From assembly GCF_003123725.1 (NCBI RefSeq), contig NZ_QETA01000003.1, positions 186,001-250,000 on the forward strand: a stretch of DNA of 64,000 nt, read 5' to 3'. The stretch is from Corticimicrobacter populi. GTDB taxonomy: Bacteria; Pseudomonadota; Gammaproteobacteria; Burkholderiales; Burkholderiaceae_B. The notes under the pieces were generated by a model. The model was not told the origin of the DNA. It made no database searches and worked only from the letters and a program-made list of their open reading frames with translations. Shown here in pieces: positions 17,101 to 25,720 of this stretch. Within the stretch, counting starts at the first letter, position 1. The number at the start of each line of letters is the position of its first letter. The position numbers and the translations under genes are program-made.

Positions 17101-17998
17101 GGGCCAGCACTTCCGTACCCGGCGGATGATGCTTGCGCAGGCTTTCGGCTGCCTCGCGGATTTCGCGCTCGCCGGGCAGGAACACCAGCACATCACCCGC
17201 ACCATGGCGAGCACACTCGTCAACGGCATCGACGATGGCATCGATCAAGTCGCGCTCTTCATCGTCCTGTCCCCGACCTGAGGTGCTGCGATCATGTGCT
17301 TCCGCTTTGCTGCCTGCAGCATCGTCATCATCGCTGCCTTGTCGGTAGCGATCACTGGCAATGGGACGATAACGGACCTCGACAGGATACAGACGCCCTG
17401 AAACTTCGATCACCGGAGCCGGCCTGTCGGGCGTCGCGCCGAAGTGGCGGGCGAACCGTTCCGCGTCGATGGTGGCCGAAGTGATAATCAGCTTGAGGTC
17501 CGGGCGACGCGACAGGATCTGCTTCAGGTAGCCCAACAGGAAATCGATGTTCAGGCTGCGCTCATGCGCCTCATCGATAATGATGGTGTCATAGCGCCGC
17601 AACAAGGGATCGCGCTGGGTCTCGGCCAGCAGGATGCCGTCAGTCATCAGCTTGATCGCCGTCGCTGCGCTGCTGCGATCATTGAAACGGATCTGGTAGC
17701 CCACGGTCTCGCCCATGGGCGTATTCAGTTCCTCGGCAATCCGTTTTGCCACCGATGTCGCGGCCAGCCGCCGGGGCTGGGTATGCGCGATCATGCGCCC
17801 ACCGGCAGCCCGCCCCAGTTCAAGACATATTTTGGGCAACTGCGTGGTTTTGCCGGATCCCGTCTCGCCGCTGACGATCACGACCTGATTCGCCCGGACC
17901 GCCCGGGCAATCTCTTCGCGGCGGGCGCTGACCGGCAGGTCTTCGGGATAGGTAATGGCAAGTCGTGCTGCGGGATGGTCTGCTGGAATCTGGGTCAT
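14159..17998 (-). CDS. hrpA: ATP-dependent RNA helicase HrpA
   Basis: A 1279-residue DEAH-box helicase, the usual length for HrpA. Walker A is GETGSGKTT (44-52), the DEAH box is IIIDEAHERS (near 142), and motif VI QRAGRCGRLG lies near 375; a helicase-associated region, OB fold and the long HrpA-specific C-terminus follow. HrpA resolves stalled ribosomes and unwinds structured mRNA. An acidic, low-complexity linker at about residues 220-248 (GSDDDDAAG and following) sits between the two RecA-like domains and is probably a lineage insertion. The start ATG at 17998 lies 27 bases downstream of a consensus -10. The gene is divergent from a GT4 gene and convergent with lpxO across a large palindrome. 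Confidence 0.95.
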   Translation of the reverse strand: MTQIPADHPAARLAITYPEDLPVSARREEIARAVRANQVVIVSGETGSGKTTQLPKICLELGRAAGGRMIAHTQPRRLAATSVAKRIAEELNTPMGETVGYQIRFNDRSSAATAIKLMTDGILLAETQRDPLLRRYDTIIIDEAHERSLNIDFLLGYLKQILSRRPDLKLIITSATIDAERFARHFGATPDRPAPVIEVSGRLYPVEVRYRPIASDRYRQGSDDDDAAGSKAEAHDRSTSGRGQDDEERDLIDAIVDAVDECARHGAGDVLVFLPGEREIREAAESLRKHHPPGTEVLALFARLSQAEQEQIFRPRGNARRIVLATNVAETSLTVPGIRYVIDSGLARVKRYSWRNKVEQLRIEPVSRASANQRAGRCGRLGPGVCIRLYDEPDFMGRPAFTDPEILRSSLASVILRMKSLRLDDIEQFPFVDAPTGRAIADGYHLLQELGALDDGNVLTAEGRQLAKLPVDPRIGRMILEARQQQCLAEVLLIASALSVQDPRDRPLQAREAAEQAHARFADDRSEFMSYIKLWLWYREQVEHKASQRKLAALLRQNFLSPLRLREWHDVHTQLKTVVTEQGWRINQTEATFEQIHLALLTGLLGNIGLKSEEAGHYLGAREIRFHIHPGSRLLKKAGRWIVAAELVETTRLYARCIAKIDPTWLEKAGAHLLRRNWSDPRWEKKSGQVVANERATLYGLPIYTGRRVQYGRIDPAHAREIFIRQALVTGEIETKAAFVGYNRKLVAQIEKLEHQSRRPDILVDDELIFAFYERQIPAGMSQTVELEKWVKGLPAEEAARLRLTRDELMRHEAAGITTDVFPKKVEWHGVTMALDYHFEPGSPKDGVTLSVPLAALNQLDAARCEWLVPGMLKEKVQLLVKSLPQKLRRHCVPVPDYAAAFYDRWFERLGNPGRSLTDGLIEDIWATLRIRVQPADFKPEMLPPHLSMNFRILDEHGRMLAAGRNLAQLKAEHGKQAQSQFQQMAARDHEVAQALAHENLTTWTFGELPELLEIKRKGQSFIGYPALVDRDTHCDLDVFDDPHEARRRHHAGLLRLFRIGLRDQVKFLEKNLHELTRSGMMYMPLGSQEELRDQMVDCALDRACLAEPWPSDAAAFEQRREEGRSRLGLLAQEVARLVNLILTEWTALQRKLPQAKSHAAAHADLQKQIGALVHRRFVRETPYEQLAHFPRYLKAAGIRIDKLRADPARDARLQADMAPLLTLLQREVAARKGEPDERLETFRWMLEELRVSLFAQELRTPMPVSVKRLQKTWETMQR

Positions 17999-18024
17999 GG
18001 GCGGGCTGATAGCTGGGCAACCGG

Positions 18025-18030
18025 ATTATA
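18025..18030 (-). promoter_or_regulatory. Predicted -10 element of hrpA
   Basis: Read on the minus strand this is a perfect TATAAT, 26 bases before the hrpA ATG. No clear -35 hexamer lies 16-18 bases further up, so the promoter call is tentative. Confidence 0.35.
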
Positions 18031-18073
18031 GAACGCCCCGCAGGCATGCCCTGTTCTGAACTATGTGCCAATA

Positions 18074-18079
18074 TATAAT
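18074..18079 (+). promoter_or_regulatory. Predicted -10 element of the GT4-GT2 operon
   Basis: A perfect TATAAT within an AT-rich patch (ATATATAATT), 32 bases before the GT4 ATG at 18112. The -35 region is weak (CTGTTC with 17-base spacing). It fits a promoter for the two glycosyltransferase genes that follow. Confidence 0.4.
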
Positions 18080-18111
18080 TGGCTGTTTGCTCCAGACCAT
18101 CATCTATCTCC

Positions 18112-19176
18112 ATGCGCATCCTGCAGATCAATACTGAAAAAAGCTGGCGCGGCGGCGAACGCCAGACACTGCTCAGCATGCGGGAGTTTCGGCGCAATGG
18201 ACACCAGGTCGAACTGCTGGCCCGACAGTCCGGGCCCCTGTCCACACAGGCGCAGGCAGAAAACTTTGTCTGCCACGAAGTATCGCGTACCAGTGGCGTC
18301 GCCACCTTCCTGGCGCGACAGGGACACCGCTACGATATCGTGCACTGCCAAACGGCCGGTGCCCTGACCTGGGCGGCGCTGATGAAGAGCCTGTACCGTC
18401 GCCCTCTCGTGATTACACGCCGCACCGATCTGCCGATACGCCGGCGAGAAGCGATCACGGCCTTCAAGTGGCGCTGCGCCGACCGCATGGTGGCCATCAG
18501 CCAGGCCGCCGCACGGGAGCCGCTGCGATTGGGCCTGCACCCCCAGATCATTCCCAGTGCCGTCGAGCCTGCCAAGTCGGCTGATCCGGTCAGGCTGGCA
18601 CAGTTCCGCGACCAGTACCTGCCTGCGGGCAGGAAGGTCATCGCCACGGCCGCCTCCCTCACGACGGAAAAAGATCCTGAAACCCTGTTGCGTGCGATTG
18701 CCATATTGCATCGCCAGCGCCAGGATTTCATTTTCGTACACATGGGCACCTCGGGCCCGCTAGCAGAACGCATCCTGCGCCTGCGCGATGAGCTCGGACT
18801 GGAAACCTGCTATGTCCATGCCGGCTTCCAGCCCGAAGTCGACACGCTCTACCCGCTCTTCGACCTGTTTGTCATGTCGTCGCGTCATGAAGGATTGGGC
18901 AGCAGCGTCCTGGACGCCTTCATGCAGCATGTGCCGGTGGTCTCCACGGACGCGGGCGGATTGGCGGAATCCCTGGCCGACGAACGCGGACTGCTCTGCC
19001 CCGTCGGCTCGCCCGAGGCGCTGGCGCAGGCCATGTCACAGGCGCTCGACCAGCCCGACCTGTGCAGGAGCATGGCCGAACGCGCCTACGCCTATGTCAA
19101 TCACGTCCACGGTGTGACCGCCATGGGGCAACGTTACCTGGCGCTTTACACCGATCTTCTGGAATCCCGCGCATGA
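18112..19176 (+). CDS. Glycosyltransferase family 4
   Basis: A 354-residue GT-B glycosyltransferase. It begins MRILQINTEKSWRGGERQ, with the glycine-rich GGERQ acceptor loop, and has the donor-site region SSRHEGLGSSVLDAFMQHVP (near 260) followed by STDAGGLAESL. It is related in layout but not closely in sequence to the GT4 at 8269-9417. The ATG at 18112 is chosen because it gives the family N-terminus; an upstream in-frame ATG at 18079 would overlap the -10 element. The stop overlaps the next gene's start by 4 bases (ATGA), so the two form an operon. Its place in LPS core synthesis is inferred from neighbours; donor sugar unknown. Confidence 0.83.
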   Translation: MRILQINTEKSWRGGERQTLLSMREFRRNGHQVELLARQSGPLSTQAQAENFVCHEVSRTSGVATFLARQGHRYDIVHCQTAGALTWAALMKSLYRRPLVITRRTDLPIRRREAITAFKWRCADRMVAISQAAAREPLRLGLHPQIIPSAVEPAKSADPVRLAQFRDQYLPAGRKVIATAASLTTEKDPETLLRAIAILHRQRQDFIFVHMGTSGPLAERILRLRDELGLETCYVHAGFQPEVDTLYPLFDLFVMSSRHEGLGSSVLDAFMQHVPVVSTDAGGLAESLADERGLLCPVGSPEALAQAMSQALDQPDLCRSMAERAYAYVNHVHGVTAMGQRYLALYTDLLESRA

Positions 19177-19988
19177 CTTCCCCCTCCACTGCAGCGACAC
19201 GCGCCACGCTGTCCGTCATCATCATTACCAAGAATGAAAGCCGCCATATCGGTGCCTGTCTGGAATCAGTCAGCTTTGCCGACGAGATCATTGTCGTGGA
19301 CTCCGGCAGCACCGATGACACCTGCGAAATCGCCGCACGTTTCGACGCACGCATTCAGGTCACGCCCGACTGGCCAGGTTTCGGCCCGCAGAAAAATCGG
19401 GCACTGGACCTGGCGACCTGCGAATGGGTGCTGTCGATCGACGCCGATGAACGGGTCACCCCGGAGCTTGCCGATGAAATCTGCCGGCAGTTGCAGACGA
19501 CACCAGCAAACAACACCTACGAGGTGGCCCGCCTGTCGCATTTCTGTGGCAAGGCCATTCGCCACAGCGGATGGTGGCCCGATTATGTCCTGCGTTTCTT
19601 CAAGCGTGGCAGTGCCAGATTCACCGATGCCGCCGTGCATGAAAAGCTGGTCGCCAAAGATGGACGCACCGGTCGCCTCCAGGCCCACTTCCTGCACTAT
19701 CCCTACGACAACCTCGAAGCATTGATCAACAAGATCAATCGCTACTCAAGCGATGCCGCCGCCATGATGTATGCAAAGGGCAAGCGCACGCATGTCCTGG
19801 GCGCAGTCGGACACGGCTTCTGGACATTCGTGCGGTCCTATCTGCTCCGTCGTGGCTTTCTGGACGGTGCGCATGGTTTCATCCTGGCAGTTGCGGCCGG
19901 CGCAGGCAGTTTTTTCCGCTATGCCAAGCTATGGCTGCTGCAGCGGCAGGAAGCGTCTTCACGCAGCAAGCCGCATCGAAATGCCTAG
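19173..19988 (+). CDS. Glycosyltransferase family 2, WaaE/KdtX-like
   Basis: A 271-residue GT-A enzyme. The N-terminal LSVIIITKNESRHIG and VVDSGSTDDT bind the nucleotide sugar, and SIDADERV near residue 88 holds the DXD metal motif. The C-terminal segment RRGFLDGAHGFILAVAAGAG matches the short KdtX/WaaE group, which adds glucose to heptose I of the LPS core in enterobacteria. The ATG at 19173 overlaps the stop of the GT4 gene. It faces a convergent deacetylase gene with a gap of 20 bases. Assignment to core synthesis is good; the exact linkage is inference. Confidence 0.83.
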   Translation: MTSPSTAATRATLSVIIITKNESRHIGACLESVSFADEIIVVDSGSTDDTCEIAARFDARIQVTPDWPGFGPQKNRALDLATCEWVLSIDADERVTPELADEICRQLQTTPANNTYEVARLSHFCGKAIRHSGWWPDYVLRFFKRGSARFTDAAVHEKLVAKDGRTGRLQAHFLHYPYDNLEALINKINRYSSDAAAMMYAKGKRTHVLGAVGHGFWTFVRSYLLRRGFLDGAHGFILAVAAGAGSFFRYAKLWLLQRQEASSRSKPHRNA

Positions 19989-20008
19989 CTCCCTCTTCCG
20001 CAGCGACC

Positions 20009-20851
20009 TCACGATTTCAAGCGATTGTATAGTCCACTCAAAAGAGGGGAAGCAGCCAGCATGACACGCTGCCCAAACTTCCAGCCACCTCGATTGCGCA
20101 CCGCTATCCGATAAATATGCCGGCTACCGCATGCCTCGCGATTCAGTCCACGGCTGTCCGTTGTATACAGGGTATCAAATCCAAGATCTTCAGCAATTTC
20201 AAGATAGTCCCGGTCGAAGTATCCCTGTGGCCAGCACAGTTGTGATGTCGCCCCACCCAGGTTCTGGTCGAAAAATACTCTTGATGCTTCAAGATCCTGA
20301 TGCAGAGCATTCCGCTTGACCGCAGCATCCTCCGAAACCTGATCCCAGCGCACATGAGTGTGGGTGTGGGAATGAAATTCGAAAGTGCCGGCATGACGCA
20401 TGGCGTCAACCTCGCTCTGCCTTACGATCACGCGATCCATCTTTCCTTTTTCTACCCATTGCTTGCAACCGGCATGGCACCAGGATTCAAAGCCATCCAA
20501 CTGGTTAGTCATGATCTGTTCATACGTTGCACTCGGACGCACTGGCCCATGACCTACCCACCCCGTCACCAGAAACATGGCGGCACTGAAGCCGTGCTCC
20601 TTAAGAACGGGGTGAGCATACTGCCAGTTATCAAGATACCCATCATCGAACGTAAGCAAGACCGACTTTGCCGGCACGGACACCCCTTCCTGAAGGAAGG
20701 ATTGCAACTGCGCACAGGACAGGGTTTGCCAGCCATGTCGCGCCAGCCAGCGCATCTGGCTGGCAAAGTTGGCTGGACTTGTCGCCAGCCCATTGGTTGC
20801 TGGTGAAATATGGTGATACATCAATACCGGAATGGCCTTGGCAGTTTTCAT
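20009..20851 (-). CDS. Polysaccharide deacetylase family protein (copy 2)
   Basis: A 280-residue NodB-fold deacetylase, clearly paralogous to the one at 7434-8282: both begin MK-AK--PVLM-HH-SP, share TFDDGYLDNW (67-76 here), HSHTHTH near 156 and CWPQGYFD near 200, and end with a short basic tail. No signal peptide is seen. The two copies probably act on different N-acetylhexosamine residues of the core, or at different steps. It is 10 bases downstream of the GT9 gene on the same strand, so the GT9-deacetylase pair is likely one operon, mirroring the GT4-deacetylase pair elsewhere. The substrate is not known. Confidence 0.82.
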   Translation of the reverse strand: MKTAKAIPVLMYHHISPATNGLATSPANFASQMRWLARHGWQTLSCAQLQSFLQEGVSVPAKSVLLTFDDGYLDNWQYAHPVLKEHGFSAAMFLVTGWVGHGPVRPSATYEQIMTNQLDGFESWCHAGCKQWVEKGKMDRVIVRQSEVDAMRHAGTFEFHSHTHTHVRWDQVSEDAAVKRNALHQDLEASRVFFDQNLGGATSQLCWPQGYFDRDYLEIAEDLGFDTLYTTDSRGLNREACGSRHIYRIAVRNRGGWKFGQRVMLAASPLLSGLYNRLKS

Positions 20852-20861
20852 GCAAATTATC

Positions 20862-21809
20862 CTAACACTGCTTCTTTTCTATCAATGAAACTGCAGACTG
20901 AACTGTCTTTTCAAGAGGAATGCTCTTAATACCGGAACCAACCTCCGGCAACAACGCAACACTTCGCTCATGAGCAAAAAACCACTCTGGATTATCTTCG
21001 AAATATAACCCAATAAAAGGGCGTTGCAGGCATTGCGCAAAATGGGATGGTCCACAATCATTGGCAACGACAAGCACGCTGGATGACATCAAGGCCGCAT
21101 TATCGGCCAAGCCAAGATTTTCGTGAATCCGGAATGGCAGCCCCTGCCCACACTTCGCTTCAAGAAATTGCCTTTCCGACCGCTCGCTGGGGCCAATGAT
21201 AAAATCAAAGACCAAACCAGGATATCGGGCATGCAGCGTACAGGCCAGCTCATAGAAACGCTCAACCCCCCACTTCTTGAACTCGCCTGCCCCAGCTCCG
21301 GGCAACATACAGACATGCCCGGATCGGTTCGCCATGCGTCCGGCTGCCATGTCCAGCATGGCCTCCCGCATGTAGAAATCAGGACTCATGGGCAACTTCA
21401 GCGCGTCTATGACCGGCAAGAGGTAGCTGACTGCACGATACCGATCTTCGGTATATATATAGCATTGGTCAAAAAGCCTGTTCAGGGGATTGGCCATCTT
21501 GCCCAGGCCAATTGACAGACTCGCACGTCTCAACATTCCAATCAGGGACGCCCCGTCCATTCCAGGACGCATTGAATAATAAACATCCACATCCATGGGT
21601 ACCTGGAGATACGTCCTGAGCAGACTTCTTTCCTCAGAATAATTATCAATCCAAACAATGCTGCCATAGAAACTCTGCAGCCCCCTGCTGGCAAAGACTG
21701 TCAGATGATCCACTTCAGCATGTCTCTTCAGGGCATAGATCACAGGCAAGGAAACAATATTGGCCCCGTAAAACTCGCGATTACGCAACAATAATGCGGC
21801 CTTCTTCAA
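20862..21809 (-). CDS. Glycosyltransferase family 9 (heptosyltransferase-like)
   Basis: A 315-residue GT9-type protein. The C-terminal motif ANDCGPSHFAQCLQRPFIGLY (from about residue 246) is the family's nucleotide-binding region, and CMLPGAGAGEFKKWGVERF corresponds to the central acceptor segment. The N-terminus MKKAALLLRNREFYGANIV is less standard than in canonical WaaC/WaaF. Base composition is noticeably more AT-rich than neighbours, including TATATATA near 21451, hinting at acquisition with a variable core locus. It probably adds a heptose or related sugar to the LPS core and is co-transcribed with the downstream deacetylase. Confidence in family is good; function is inference. Confidence 0.75.
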   Translation of the reverse strand: MKKAALLLRNREFYGANIVSLPVIYALKRHAEVDHLTVFASRGLQSFYGSIVWIDNYSEERSLLRTYLQVPMDVDVYYSMRPGMDGASLIGMLRRASLSIGLGKMANPLNRLFDQCYIYTEDRYRAVSYLLPVIDALKLPMSPDFYMREAMLDMAAGRMANRSGHVCMLPGAGAGEFKKWGVERFYELACTLHARYPGLVFDFIIGPSERSERQFLEAKCGQGLPFRIHENLGLADNAALMSSSVLVVANDCGPSHFAQCLQRPFIGLYFEDNPEWFFAHERSVALLPEVGSGIKSIPLEKTVQSAVSLIEKKQC

Positions 21810-21968
21810 AATTGTTTCCCTCTCATTATCAATGCCCCGAATAAATCATAGAGGCCGAATATTACAAAATCCCGGCCATTTTCAACAAGAGCAATGTTCA
21901 ATATTCATAGACATCAACTCGCGGGCATGGCCTGAAACCAACACCACATACATCACAGGCAACAGCGC

Positions 21969-21974
21969 TACAAT
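21969..21974 (+). promoter_or_regulatory. Possible -10 element of glyQ operon
   Basis: TACAAT at 21969-21974 is 42 bases before the glyQ ATG in a 207-base gap. No convincing -35 is seen. I looked for a T-box leader or glycine riboswitch in this gap and found neither. Confidence 0.3.
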
Positions 21975-22016
21975 AGAAGGTTGGATACACGTTTTCGACA
22001 TCGGACCCACAGCGCT

Positions 22017-22955
22017 ATGCTCACCTTCCAGCAAATCATCCTGACCCTGCAGAACTACTGGGACCGGCACGGCTGCGCCCTGCTCCAGCCGTATGACATG
22101 GAAGTGGGTGCAGGCACCTCGCACACCGCCACATTCCTGCGTGCCATCGGTCCCGAACACTGGCGTGCCGCATATGTGCAGCCTTCGCGCCGCCCCAAGG
22201 ATGGCCGCTATGGCGACAATCCCAACCGGCTGCAGCACTATTACCAGTACCAGGTCGTGCTCAAGCCTGCGCCTGAAAACATTCTCGACCTCTATATCGG
22301 TTCGCTGCAGGCACTGGGCATCGATCCGCAGCAACATGACATCCGCTTCGTCGAAGACGATTGGGAAAACCCCACGCTGGGTGCCTGGGGTCTGGGCTGG
22401 GAAGTCTGGCTCAATGGAATGGAAGTCACCCAGTTCACCTATTTCCAGCAGGTTGGCGGCCTGGATTGCACCCCGGCAACAGGCGAGATCACCTATGGGC
22501 TTGAGCGACTGGCCATGTACCTGCAGGGCGTCGAAAGCGTCTACGACCTGGTCTGGACGGAAGGTGCCAATGGCCAGGGCAAGGTGCTCTACCGGGACGT
22601 GTTCCATCAGAACGAAGTCGAGCAGTCCACCTACAATTTCGAGTACGCCTCGACGGACATGCTGTTTGCCCACTTCAACGACTACGAAGCCGAGGCCCAG
22701 CGCCTGATCGGCGTGCCCCTGGCGCTGCCCGCCTACGAGGCGGTCCTCAAGGCCGCCCACACATTCAACATGCTCGATGCCCGGGGTGCGATCAGCGTCA
22801 CCGAGCGCGCCGCCTACATCGGCCGTATCCGCAACCTGTCCCGCGCCGTAGCCCAGGCCTATTACGAATCCCGCGAACGACTTGGCTTTCCGATGCTGAC
22901 CGGCGCTGCCCGCGAAGCGCTCAAGATCGACCAGGCTACCGTGGAGTCCAACTGA
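22017..22955 (+). CDS. glyQ: Glycyl-tRNA synthetase alpha subunit
   Basis: A 312-residue catalytic subunit of the bacterial alpha2beta2 glycyl-tRNA synthetase. The N-terminus [19 protein letters not shown] and the segments [26 protein letters not shown] and [10 protein letters not shown] are nearly invariant in GlyQ. It activates glycine with ATP and charges tRNA-Gly together with GlyS. ATG 22017 gives the canonical N-terminus; an upstream frame from 21981 adds 12 unlike residues. One base separates it from glyS. It heads a 15-gene run on the plus strand. Confidence 0.97.
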   Translation: MLTFQQIILTLQNYWDRHGCALLQPYDMEVGAGTSHTATFLRAIGPEHWRAAYVQPSRRPKDGRYGDNPNRLQHYYQYQVVLKPAPENILDLYIGSLQALGIDPQQHDIRFVEDDWENPTLGAWGLGWEVWLNGMEVTQFTYFQQVGGLDCTPATGEITYGLERLAMYLQGVESVYDLVWTEGANGQGKVLYRDVFHQNEVEQSTYNFEYASTDMLFAHFNDYEAEAQRLIGVPLALPAYEAVLKAAHTFNMLDARGAISVTERAAYIGRIRNLSRAVAQAYYESRERLGFPMLTGAAREALKIDQATVESN

Positions 22956-22956
22956 A

Positions 22957-25098
22957 ATGACGATGTCCCATACCGACGTACGCCCCCTGCTGGTCGAACT
23001 GTTTACCGAAGAGCTCCCGCCGAAGGCATTGCAGAAGCTGGGAGAGGCCTTTGCCGAAGGCCTGCGCCAGCAACTGGCCGGCCTGAACCTGCTGGCCGAC
23101 GACTGCACGGTCGAAGCCTATGCCACGCCGCGACGGCTGGCCGCTTTGCTGAGTGCCGTGCGTACGCAGGCCCCCGAACAGGCCTTTGCCGAGAAGCTGA
23201 TGCCCGTCAAGGTCGGACTCGACGCCGATGGTAAGGCCACGCCTGCACTGCAGAAGAAACTGGCCGCCAAGGGCTGGGCCGATCTTGATGTCGCCTCGCT
23301 GGCGCGTGAGTCCGATGGCAAGCAGGATTACCTGGTTGCACATGGCACGGCACAAGGCGCACCACTGGCAGAGGGCCTGCAACAGGCACTCGATTATGCG
23401 CTGACTCACCTGCCGATCCCCAAGGTCATGCGCTATCAGCTGCCTGACGGCCTGACTTCCGTACGTTTCGTGCGTCCGGCCCATGGGCTGGTTGCGCTGC
23501 ATGGTGCCGACATCGTCCCGGTGCAGGCACTCGGCCTGTCGTCCGGCCGTATCACGCAGGGTCACCGCTTCATGTCAACCGGCGAAATCAGCCTGGCTCA
23601 GGCCACCGATTATGTCCAGGCCCTGGAATCCCAGGGCAAGGTCATTCCGGCCTTCCTACAACGACGCGATATCATCTGGCGTGACCTGAGCGCTGCTGCA
23701 GCGCGTCTGCAGGCAGATCTGGGCGATGACCCTGCAGTCACGGCCCTGCTCGATGAAGTCACCGCGCTGGTCGAACATCCCACCATCTATGTAGGTGAGT
23801 TCGATCCGGACTTCCTGCAGGTGCCGCAGGAATGCCTGATCCTGACCATGCGCCTGAACCAGAAGTATTTCCCACTGTTCGATCCGGCCAGCGGCAAGCT
23901 GACACATCGTTTCCTGATCGTCAGCAACATGCAGGTAGCCGATCCTTCCAACATCGTCGAAGGCAACCAGCGGGTGGTCCGTCCACGACTGGCTGATGCC
24001 CGCTTCTTTTTTGATACCGACCGCAAGGCACCGCTCGAAAGCCGTGTCGCCGATCTCGGCAACATCGTCTACCACAACAAGCTGGGCAGCCAACTGGCAC
24101 GCACCGAGCGCGTCCGCACCCTGGCACGGGGTATCGCTCAGGCGCTGGGTGGCAACGTCGCCGACGCCGACCGCGCAGCACAATTGGCAAAGGCAGACCT
24201 GCTCTCCAACATGGTCGGCGAATTCCCCGAACTGCAAGGCGTCATGGGTGCCTACTACGCCCTGGCCGATGGTGAGAAGGCCAGCGTGGCCGATGCCATC
24301 CGCAGCCAGTACCGCCCACGCCTGGAGCAGCCTGTCAGCCTCGAGAACCTGCCCGGCGCAGCCCTTTTCCTCGCCGAACGCGCCGAGACGCTCGTCGGCA
24401 TCTGGGGCATCGGCCTGGCTCCGACCGGAGAGCGCGACCCCTATGGCCTGCGGCGTGCCGCACTGGGCCTGATCAGTGGCTTCGAACAACTGGCTGCGGG
24501 CGGCCTGTTGCCGGCACACGAGGCCGGCACCCTCACACTGGATGCTTTGCTGACACATGCAGCACAGCAGTTGGACGGACTGATTTCCGCCGATACGCTG
24601 CCGCAAGTGCAAGCCTTTATCTACGAACGCTATCGCAACCAGCTCAACGCCCAGTACGACCGGGCCGTGGTCGATGCCGTCATCGCCCAGCAACCGCCCC
24701 TGCATCAGGTATTGGCACGTGTGCAGGCTGTCACTGCATTCCGTGCCCTGCCCGAGGCGGAAAGCCTGTCGGCCGCCAACAAGCGGATCGGCAACCTGCT
24801 CAAGAAGGCAGACAACTTGCACGCAACACTCGACAACGCACTCCTTCAGGAGCCCGCCGAACAGGCGCTGGCCCAGGCGATTGCCGACCTGACCCCGCAA
24901 GTCCAGGCCCATCTGTCTCAAGGTGACTTTACCGAAGCGCTGAGCACGCTGGCGCAGGCCCGTACAGCAGTGGACCGCTTTTTCGACGAGGTCATGGTCA
25001 TGGCCGAAGACACCGCAGTACGCAGCAATCGCCTGGCGTTGCTGCAGCAATTGCATCAACTGATGAACGGCGTGGCCGACCTGTCACGACTGGCATGA
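22957..25098 (+). CDS. glyS: Glycyl-tRNA synthetase beta subunit
   Basis: A 713-residue tRNA-binding subunit of glycyl-tRNA synthetase. Recognisable segments are LLVELFTEELPPKAL at the N-terminus, RFVRPAHGLVAL, LNQKYFPLFD, and the HD-like and anticodon-binding C-terminal regions. The family is usually about 690-720 residues, so it is full length. Start may be ATG 22957 or the ATG two codons later. It overlaps gmhB by 4 bases (ATGA), tying translation-machinery genes to LPS heptose synthesis, an arrangement common in betaproteobacteria. Confidence 0.96.
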   Translation: MTMSHTDVRPLLVELFTEELPPKALQKLGEAFAEGLRQQLAGLNLLADDCTVEAYATPRRLAALLSAVRTQAPEQAFAEKLMPVKVGLDADGKATPALQKKLAAKGWADLDVASLARESDGKQDYLVAHGTAQGAPLAEGLQQALDYALTHLPIPKVMRYQLPDGLTSVRFVRPAHGLVALHGADIVPVQALGLSSGRITQGHRFMSTGEISLAQATDYVQALESQGKVIPAFLQRRDIIWRDLSAAAARLQADLGDDPAVTALLDEVTALVEHPTIYVGEFDPDFLQVPQECLILTMRLNQKYFPLFDPASGKLTHRFLIVSNMQVADPSNIVEGNQRVVRPRLADARFFFDTDRKAPLESRVADLGNIVYHNKLGSQLARTERVRTLARGIAQALGGNVADADRAAQLAKADLLSNMVGEFPELQGVMGAYYALADGEKASVADAIRSQYRPRLEQPVSLENLPGAALFLAERAETLVGIWGIGLAPTGERDPYGLRRAALGLISGFEQLAAGGLLPAHEAGTLTLDALLTHAAQQLDGLISADTLPQVQAFIYERYRNQLNAQYDRAVVDAVIAQQPPLHQVLARVQAVTAFRALPEAESLSAANKRIGNLLKKADNLHATLDNALLQEPAEQALAQAIADLTPQVQAHLSQGDFTEALSTLAQARTAVDRFFDEVMVMAEDTAVRSNRLALLQQLHQLMNGVADLSRLA

Positions 25099-25718
25099 AT
25101 CTGCCCAACCCCAGTGCCTCCTGCCCCCCGTCCGCTCTGGCGGGGCTCAAACTCATCGTGCTTGACCGGGATGGCGTCATCAACCAGGACAGCGCCGAGT
25201 ACGTCAAGTCCCCAGACGAATGGATTCCCCTGCCAGGCAGCCTGGAAGCCATCGCACGGCTCAACGAAGCGGGCTGGCGGGTGGTCGTCGCCACCAACCA
25301 ATCCGGACTGGCACGTGGCTACTTCTCGATGGAAACCCTCAACGCCATCCATGGCAAGATGCGCCGCCTGCTGCATCAGGCAGGCGGCATGGTCGATGCC
25401 ATTTTCATCTGCCCGCACGGCCCCGACGAAGGCTGCGATTGCCGCAAGCCGGCACCCGGCCTGTTCCGCGACATTGCACAGCGCTATGATGTCGATCTCA
25501 ATGGCGTACCTGCCGTAGGCGACTCCCTGCGCGATCTGCAGGCCAGCGCACAGGTCGGCTGTGCGCCATGGCTGGTGCTGACCGGCAACGGTGACAGCAC
25601 TGCCAGGAAACCGCTGCCCCCCGGCACCCGTATTGCCCGTGACCTCGCCGACATGGTCGACCAGTTGCTGGCGGTACGCGCCGAGACACCGTCCGATTCA
25701 CTTTCTGCCGCTTCCTGA
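25095..25718 (+). CDS. gmhB: D-glycero-beta-D-manno-heptose-1,7-bisphosphate 7-phosphatase
   Basis: A 207-residue HAD-superfamily phosphatase. The nucleophile motif is VLDRDGVINQD (Asp 24 and Asp 26), with TNQSGLARGYF as motif II and the zinc-loop CPHGPDEGCDCRKP near 105-119, which separates GmhB from other HAD enzymes. It removes the 7-phosphate of heptose bisphosphate on the way to ADP-L-glycero-D-manno-heptose, the donor for the GT9 enzymes in this window. It overlaps glyS by 4 bases and is 2 bases from plsC. Confidence 0.93.
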   Translation: MNLPNPSASCPPSALAGLKLIVLDRDGVINQDSAEYVKSPDEWIPLPGSLEAIARLNEAGWRVVVATNQSGLARGYFSMETLNAIHGKMRRLLHQAGGMVDAIFICPHGPDEGCDCRKPAPGLFRDIAQRYDVDLNGVPAVGDSLRDLQASAQVGCAPWLVLTGNGDSTARKPLPPGTRIARDLADMVDQLLAVRAETPSDSLSAAS

Positions 25719-25720
25719 TC

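Noticed and set aside
21810-22016. Possible T-box or glycine riboswitch before glyQ
   Set aside because: No T-box consensus, terminator/antiterminator pair or glycine aptamer pattern is visible by eye; only a -10-like TACAAT.
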